From: Thiomonas sp.
GTDB lineage: Bacteria > Pseudomonadota > Gammaproteobacteria > Burkholderiales > Burkholderiaceae_C
NCBI GenBank assembly: GCA_028706735.1
Contig: JAQTVS010000025.1
Location: 1-15,523, forward strand
Length of the DNA: 15,523 bases
Direction: 5' to 3'
Part shown: positions 13,199 through 15,523 of the stretch, in pieces
Layout of the letters: each line of letters begins with the position of its first letter
Position numbering within the stretch: the first letter of the stretch is position 1
Translations under genes and position numbers: made by a program
The notes under the pieces: model-generated
What the model saw: only the letters and a program-made list of their open reading frames with translations
The model's database searches: none
Told to the model about the DNA's origin: nothing

Positions 13199-13828
13199 AT
13201 GAAAACCCCCACCTCTTTTTCCAAAGCCATTCTCGCCCTGGGCGGCGCGCTGATGGTCACCGCGGCCTTTGCCGGCAGCGGCCGCAGCGGCGGCGACAGC
13301 ACCCGCACGCTCGACAACACTGAAGCCGCCAGCATCGTGTTCATGCGCGAAGAAGAAAAACTCGCGCGCGACGTCTATCAATTGTTCTACACCCAGTGGG
13401 GGCAGCCCATTTTCAACAACATCGCGGCCAGCGAGCAACAGCATATGGACGCGGTGGCCACTTTGATCGCCCGTTATAAATTGCCCGACCCCGCCTCGCA
13501 TACCGGCACGGGGGTGTTCGTCGATCCCGAGTTGCAGACGATGTTCAACGCCCTGATAAGCCAAGGGCAGACCTCGCTGGATGCGGCGCTGCAGGTTGGC
13601 GCCGCCATCGAGGATCTGGACATCAAAGACCTCAACGAGCGCATCGCGCAGACCGATAACCCAGACGTCAAGCTGGTTTACATGAACCTGCTGAAGGGAT
13701 CGCGCAATCATCTGCGCTCATTCGTCTCGCAGTTGACTGCGGCAGGCGTCAGCTACACGCCGCAGTACATCACGCAAGCGGAGTTTGACGCCATCATCAA
13801 CAGTCCGAAAGAGACGGGCTCAGTTTGA
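13199..13828 (+). CDS. DUF2202 ferritin-like protein, Sec-secreted paralog
   Basis: A 209-residue protein with a standard Sec signal (KTPTSFSK, hydrophobic core, cleavage after AFA at residue 25) and neither twin arginine nor lipobox cysteine, unlike its neighbour. The domain starts at about residue 41 and repeats the same landmarks: REEEKLARDVYQLFYTQWGQ, IAASEQQHMDAV (E79, H82), GAAIEDLDIKDL and GSRNHLRSFVSQL, ending YTPQYITQAEFDAIINSP. Most positions in the roughly 170-residue domain are identical to the upstream copy. A soluble periplasmic product is expected. Possible roles include binding of metal or reactive oxygen species, but the family has no established activity that I can cite. The ribosome site is weak and the gap to the preceding gene is 27 nt. 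Confidence 0.87.
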   Translation: MKTPTSFSKAILALGGALMVTAAFAGSGRSGGDSTRTLDNTEAASIVFMREEEKLARDVYQLFYTQWGQPIFNNIAASEQQHMDAVATLIARYKLPDPASHTGTGVFVDPELQTMFNALISQGQTSLDAALQVGAAIEDLDIKDLNERIAQTDNPDVKLVYMNLLKGSRNHLRSFVSQLTAAGVSYTPQYITQAEFDAIINSPKETGSV

Positions 13829-13874
13829 ACCACGACTCCTTCACTCAACTACCGATCCAAAGGACGACTTCATC

Positions 13875-14429
13875 ATGCAACGCAAAAATTTCATCAGCGC
13901 ATTGATACTTGGAATAGCCTTGAGCCTGGGTGCAGGCGGCTTGGCCGTTGCCAAGAACACAAAGCCGCTCACCACGTCCGATGTCGTGAAGCTAGAAAAA
14001 GAATGGGGCGTCGGCATTGTGGACATCGGCAAGACTTTTCAGGCGGGCGGTGATTACGAGACCCAGGCGAAAAAACTGATCGACCTCTTGTATGGCTATG
14101 ACGAAGGCAAGGTGTTGTTCAAACCGACGAAAGCAGCGCAAGATCAGTTCCGCGAGGACAAGGAGCAGGCGCTGTCTTACTTCGTTGGCGGCAGCAACCC
14201 GGAGGATCACGGTTTTGCCATTCAACCCTGGTCGAAAGTCCGGTTTGAAAATCAGTCCATCGTGATTGACAAGGACTCCGCCATCGCCATGGGCAACTAT
14301 TACTTCACTGACGCCAAAACAAACAAGGAGGTCAAGGTCGAGTTCACTTTTGCCATCAAGCGTGCGAATAACAACCGTCCCGTGATTTTTCTGCACCACT
14401 CGTCGCTTCCCTACCAGCCGCAACACTAG
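13875..14429 (+). CDS. Exported NTF2/SnoaL-like protein (CaMKII association domain-like)
   Basis: A 184-residue protein. A Sec signal covers residues 1-26 (QRKNFISALILGIALSLGAGG, cleavage after AVA). The mature domain has the alpha-plus-beta look of an NTF2-like fold: KLEKEWGVGIVDIGKTFQ, LIDLLYGYDEGKVLFKPTKA, YFVGG, GFAIQPWSKVRFEN, AIAMGNYYFTD, KVEFTFAIKR and the ending FLHHSSLPY with HHSS at 174-177. The last motif and the W-x-x-V-R-F segment recall the calcium/calmodulin-dependent kinase II association-domain family, bacterial members of which have no known function. The ATG at 13875 has AAGGA 11 nt upstream and gives the signal peptide. It is the last gene of the operon, 46 nt after the second DUF2202 gene, and a terminator follows at 14495. 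Confidence 0.82.
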   Translation: MQRKNFISALILGIALSLGAGGLAVAKNTKPLTTSDVVKLEKEWGVGIVDIGKTFQAGGDYETQAKKLIDLLYGYDEGKVLFKPTKAAQDQFREDKEQALSYFVGGSNPEDHGFAIQPWSKVRFENQSIVIDKDSAIAMGNYYFTDAKTNKEVKVEFTFAIKRANNNRPVIFLHHSSLPYQPQH

Positions 14430-14494
14430 GCGTCCCACGCAGCACACCCAGCACGCCCCATACTGCAAGCTTGGACACATCAATCACGGCACGT

Positions 14495-14521
14495 CAGGGT
14501 GCAAAAACCCTGGTTTTTTTC
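14495..14521 (+). terminator. Rho-independent terminator of the exported-protein operon
   Basis: A perfect 6-bp stem, CAGGGT (14495-14500) with ACCCTG (14507-14512), has a 6-nt loop and is followed by a run of T from 14514. It lies 65 bp after the NTF2-like gene and before the TetR gene, so it closes the operon and separates it from the efflux operon. Confidence 0.85.
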
Positions 14522-14529
14522 TGTGGCAT

Positions 14530-14553
14530 AAGATAGTATTTGATTACTTTCTT
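14530..14553. promoter_or_regulatory. Candidate TetR operator
   Basis: A 24-bp near-palindrome with arms AAGATAGTA (14530-14538) and TACTTTCTT (14545-14553). Eight of nine positions are complementary, around the 6-nt centre TTTGAT. It is AT-rich in GC-rich surroundings, lies 6 bp before the tetR start, and overlaps a -10-like TAGTAT (14534-14539). Size and position fit autorepression by the TetR product. Confidence 0.55.
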
Positions 14554-14559
14554 TCAGAG

Positions 14560-15174
14560 ATGCAGATGGAAACCCATCCCCTACACTTGCCCGCCGACAT
14601 CCGCCGCGAGGTCACGGTTGAAGCCGTCATCGAACTGGCCGCGCAACGCAATCCGAGCGACATCACGACCAGTGCCATCGCCCAGCACATGGGGCTGACG
14701 CAGGGCGCGTTGTTCCGTCATTTCCCCACCAAAGGCGCCATCTGGGAAGCGGTGATGCAATGGGTCGCCACGCGGCTGATGGCCCGGGTTGAACGCGCCA
14801 TCGCCAGTCACGACAACGCACTCGATGCGCTGGAGGCGGTGTTCCTCACACATACGGCCTTCGTAGCCGAACACCCCGGCGTGCCGCGCATGTTGTTCGG
14901 TGAACTCCAGCGCGCCGAGGACACTGCGGCAAAACGCGCGGCGCGCACGCTGCTGGCGACCTATGGCAAGCGCGTGCGCCAACTCATCGCCACAGGACAA
15001 CAACGCGGCGAACTGAGCCAGGACATCGAGGCAGACGCAGCCGCCGCCATGTTCATCGGCGCCATACAGGGCCTGGTGATGCAGACCCTGCTGTCTGGCG
15101 AGCCGCAACAGATTCGCAGCGCAGCGCCCGGCGCGTTCGCGCTGTATCGCCGCTGCATCGGGAGCACAAAATGA
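14560..15174 (+). CDS. TetR-family transcriptional repressor of an efflux operon
   Basis: A 204-residue regulator. The N-terminal DNA-binding domain (about 15-65) contains VEAVIELAAQRNPSDITTSAI and the helix-turn-helix with recognition segment LTQGALFRHFPTKGAIWEAV, closely matching the TetR consensus (T-x-G-x-x-Y/F-x-H-F-x-x-K-x-x-L). The rest is the all-helical ligand-binding and dimerisation domain, with LFGELQRAEDTAAKRAARTLL and MFIGAIQGLVMQTLLSG in the last helices. Starts at 14560 and 14566 are both possible. The stop overlaps the start of the next gene (ATGA), so the repressor and an RND adaptor are co-translated. This implies autoregulation through the palindrome at 14530-14553. The ligand is unknown. 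Confidence 0.92.
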   Translation: MQMETHPLHLPADIRREVTVEAVIELAAQRNPSDITTSAIAQHMGLTQGALFRHFPTKGAIWEAVMQWVATRLMARVERAIASHDNALDALEAVFLTHTAFVAEHPGVPRMLFGELQRAEDTAAKRAARTLLATYGKRVRQLIATGQQRGELSQDIEADAAAAMFIGAIQGLVMQTLLSGEPQQIRSAAPGAFALYRRCIGSTK

Positions 15175-15523
15175 ATTTTTCCGCCCTCAATCGCCGCACC
15201 CTGCTGTTGCTGGCGGTGCTGATTCCTCTCATCCTTCTGCTGGGCTATGTGGCGCTGCGCACCGGCCCGCTGGCGGCGGTGCCTGTGACCCTCACCACGG
15301 TGGAAAACCGTGCGATCAACCCAGCACTGTTCGGCATCGGCACGGTGCAGGCGCGCTATACCTACAGCATCGGCCCCACGGTGGCCGGCCGGGTGCTGCG
15401 GCTCGATGTGCATGTAGGCGACAGAGTGAAGGTCGGGCAGGTGCTGGGCGAAATGGACCCGGTGGATCTGGACGCCCGCATCCGCTCGCAGCAGGCGACG
15501 GTGCGGAGCACGCAGGCGCAGTT
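15171..15523 (+). CDS. RND efflux periplasmic adaptor (membrane fusion protein), 5' part only
   Basis: The frame runs from the ATG at 15171 off the right edge, giving 117 complete codons. Residues about 10-30 are a membrane anchor or signal segment (TLLLLAVLIPLILLLGYVAL) after NRR. The mature sequence VPVTLTTVENRAINPALFGIGTVQA leads to the first lipoyl half, GPTVAGRVLRLDVHVGDRVK, then GQVLGEMDPVDLDARIRSQQ and the beginning of the coiled-coil hairpin. This is the standard layout of AcrA/MexA/HlyD-type adaptors. It overlaps tetR by 4 nt. An RND pump gene is expected just beyond the window. Confidence 0.85.
   Translation, partial: MNFSALNRRTLLLLAVLIPLILLLGYVALRTGPLAAVPVTLTTVENRAINPALFGIGTVQARYTYSIGPTVAGRVLRLDVHVGDRVKVGQVLGEMDPVDLDARIRSQQATVRSTQAQ

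Noticed and set aside
1..15523. CRISPR arrays, insertion sequences with transposase, or phage genes
   Set aside because: No regularly spaced direct repeats, transposase motifs or structural phage genes were found on either strand.

Overview
The window is GC-rich DNA, most likely from a betaproteobacterium of the Burkholderiales (a Thiomonas-like lineage is possible but not provable here). The evidence is a betaproteobacterial-type HU protein followed by a tRNA-Val(UAC) gene, PgsA, an EnvZ/OmpR-type pair, periplasmic glucan genes and several RND/tripartite export genes.

Layout. (1) Positions 1-5184, plus strand, very high GC: the 3' end of a TolC-like outer-membrane channel gene, a membrane fusion (HlyD/MacA-like) protein, a Tat-exported glucan protein of the OpgD/OpgG family, and an OpgH-type glucan glucosyltransferase. 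A 161-bp imperfect palindromic element lies between opgD and opgH. (2) 5185-5780 has no convincing gene: C-rich hairpins and a short open-frame remnant. (3) 5781-9069, minus strand: a terminator, tRNA-Val(UAC), hupB with a good sigma-70 promoter, then a pgsA / DMT transporter / D-malate-tartrate dehydrogenase cluster. (4) 9239-9403, plus strand: a small single-span membrane protein. (5) 9395-11523, minus strand: an OmpR/EnvZ-type two-component pair. (6) 11688-14429, plus strand, divergent from the two-component pair: five short exported-protein genes ending at a clear terminator. They are two low-complexity secreted proteins, two tandem DUF2202 ferritin-like paralogs and an NTF2/CaMKII-association-domain protein. 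(7) 14560-15523, plus strand: a TetR repressor translationally overlapping the first gene of an RND efflux operon, which runs off the window.

The most interesting part is block 5+6. A two-component system is divergent from an all-exported operon in which the same ferritin-like fold is made twice, once with a probable Tat-type lipoprotein signal and once with a plain Sec signal. The intergenic region holds a 10-bp-spaced direct repeat of the kind OmpR-family regulators bind. I read this as a candidate envelope metal or redox stress system. The linkage and the motifs are visible; the function is inference. Secondary points are the large palindrome inside the opg operon, a palindrome inside the hupB promoter spacer, a TetR operator candidate, and a possible island boundary at the tRNA-Val 3' end.
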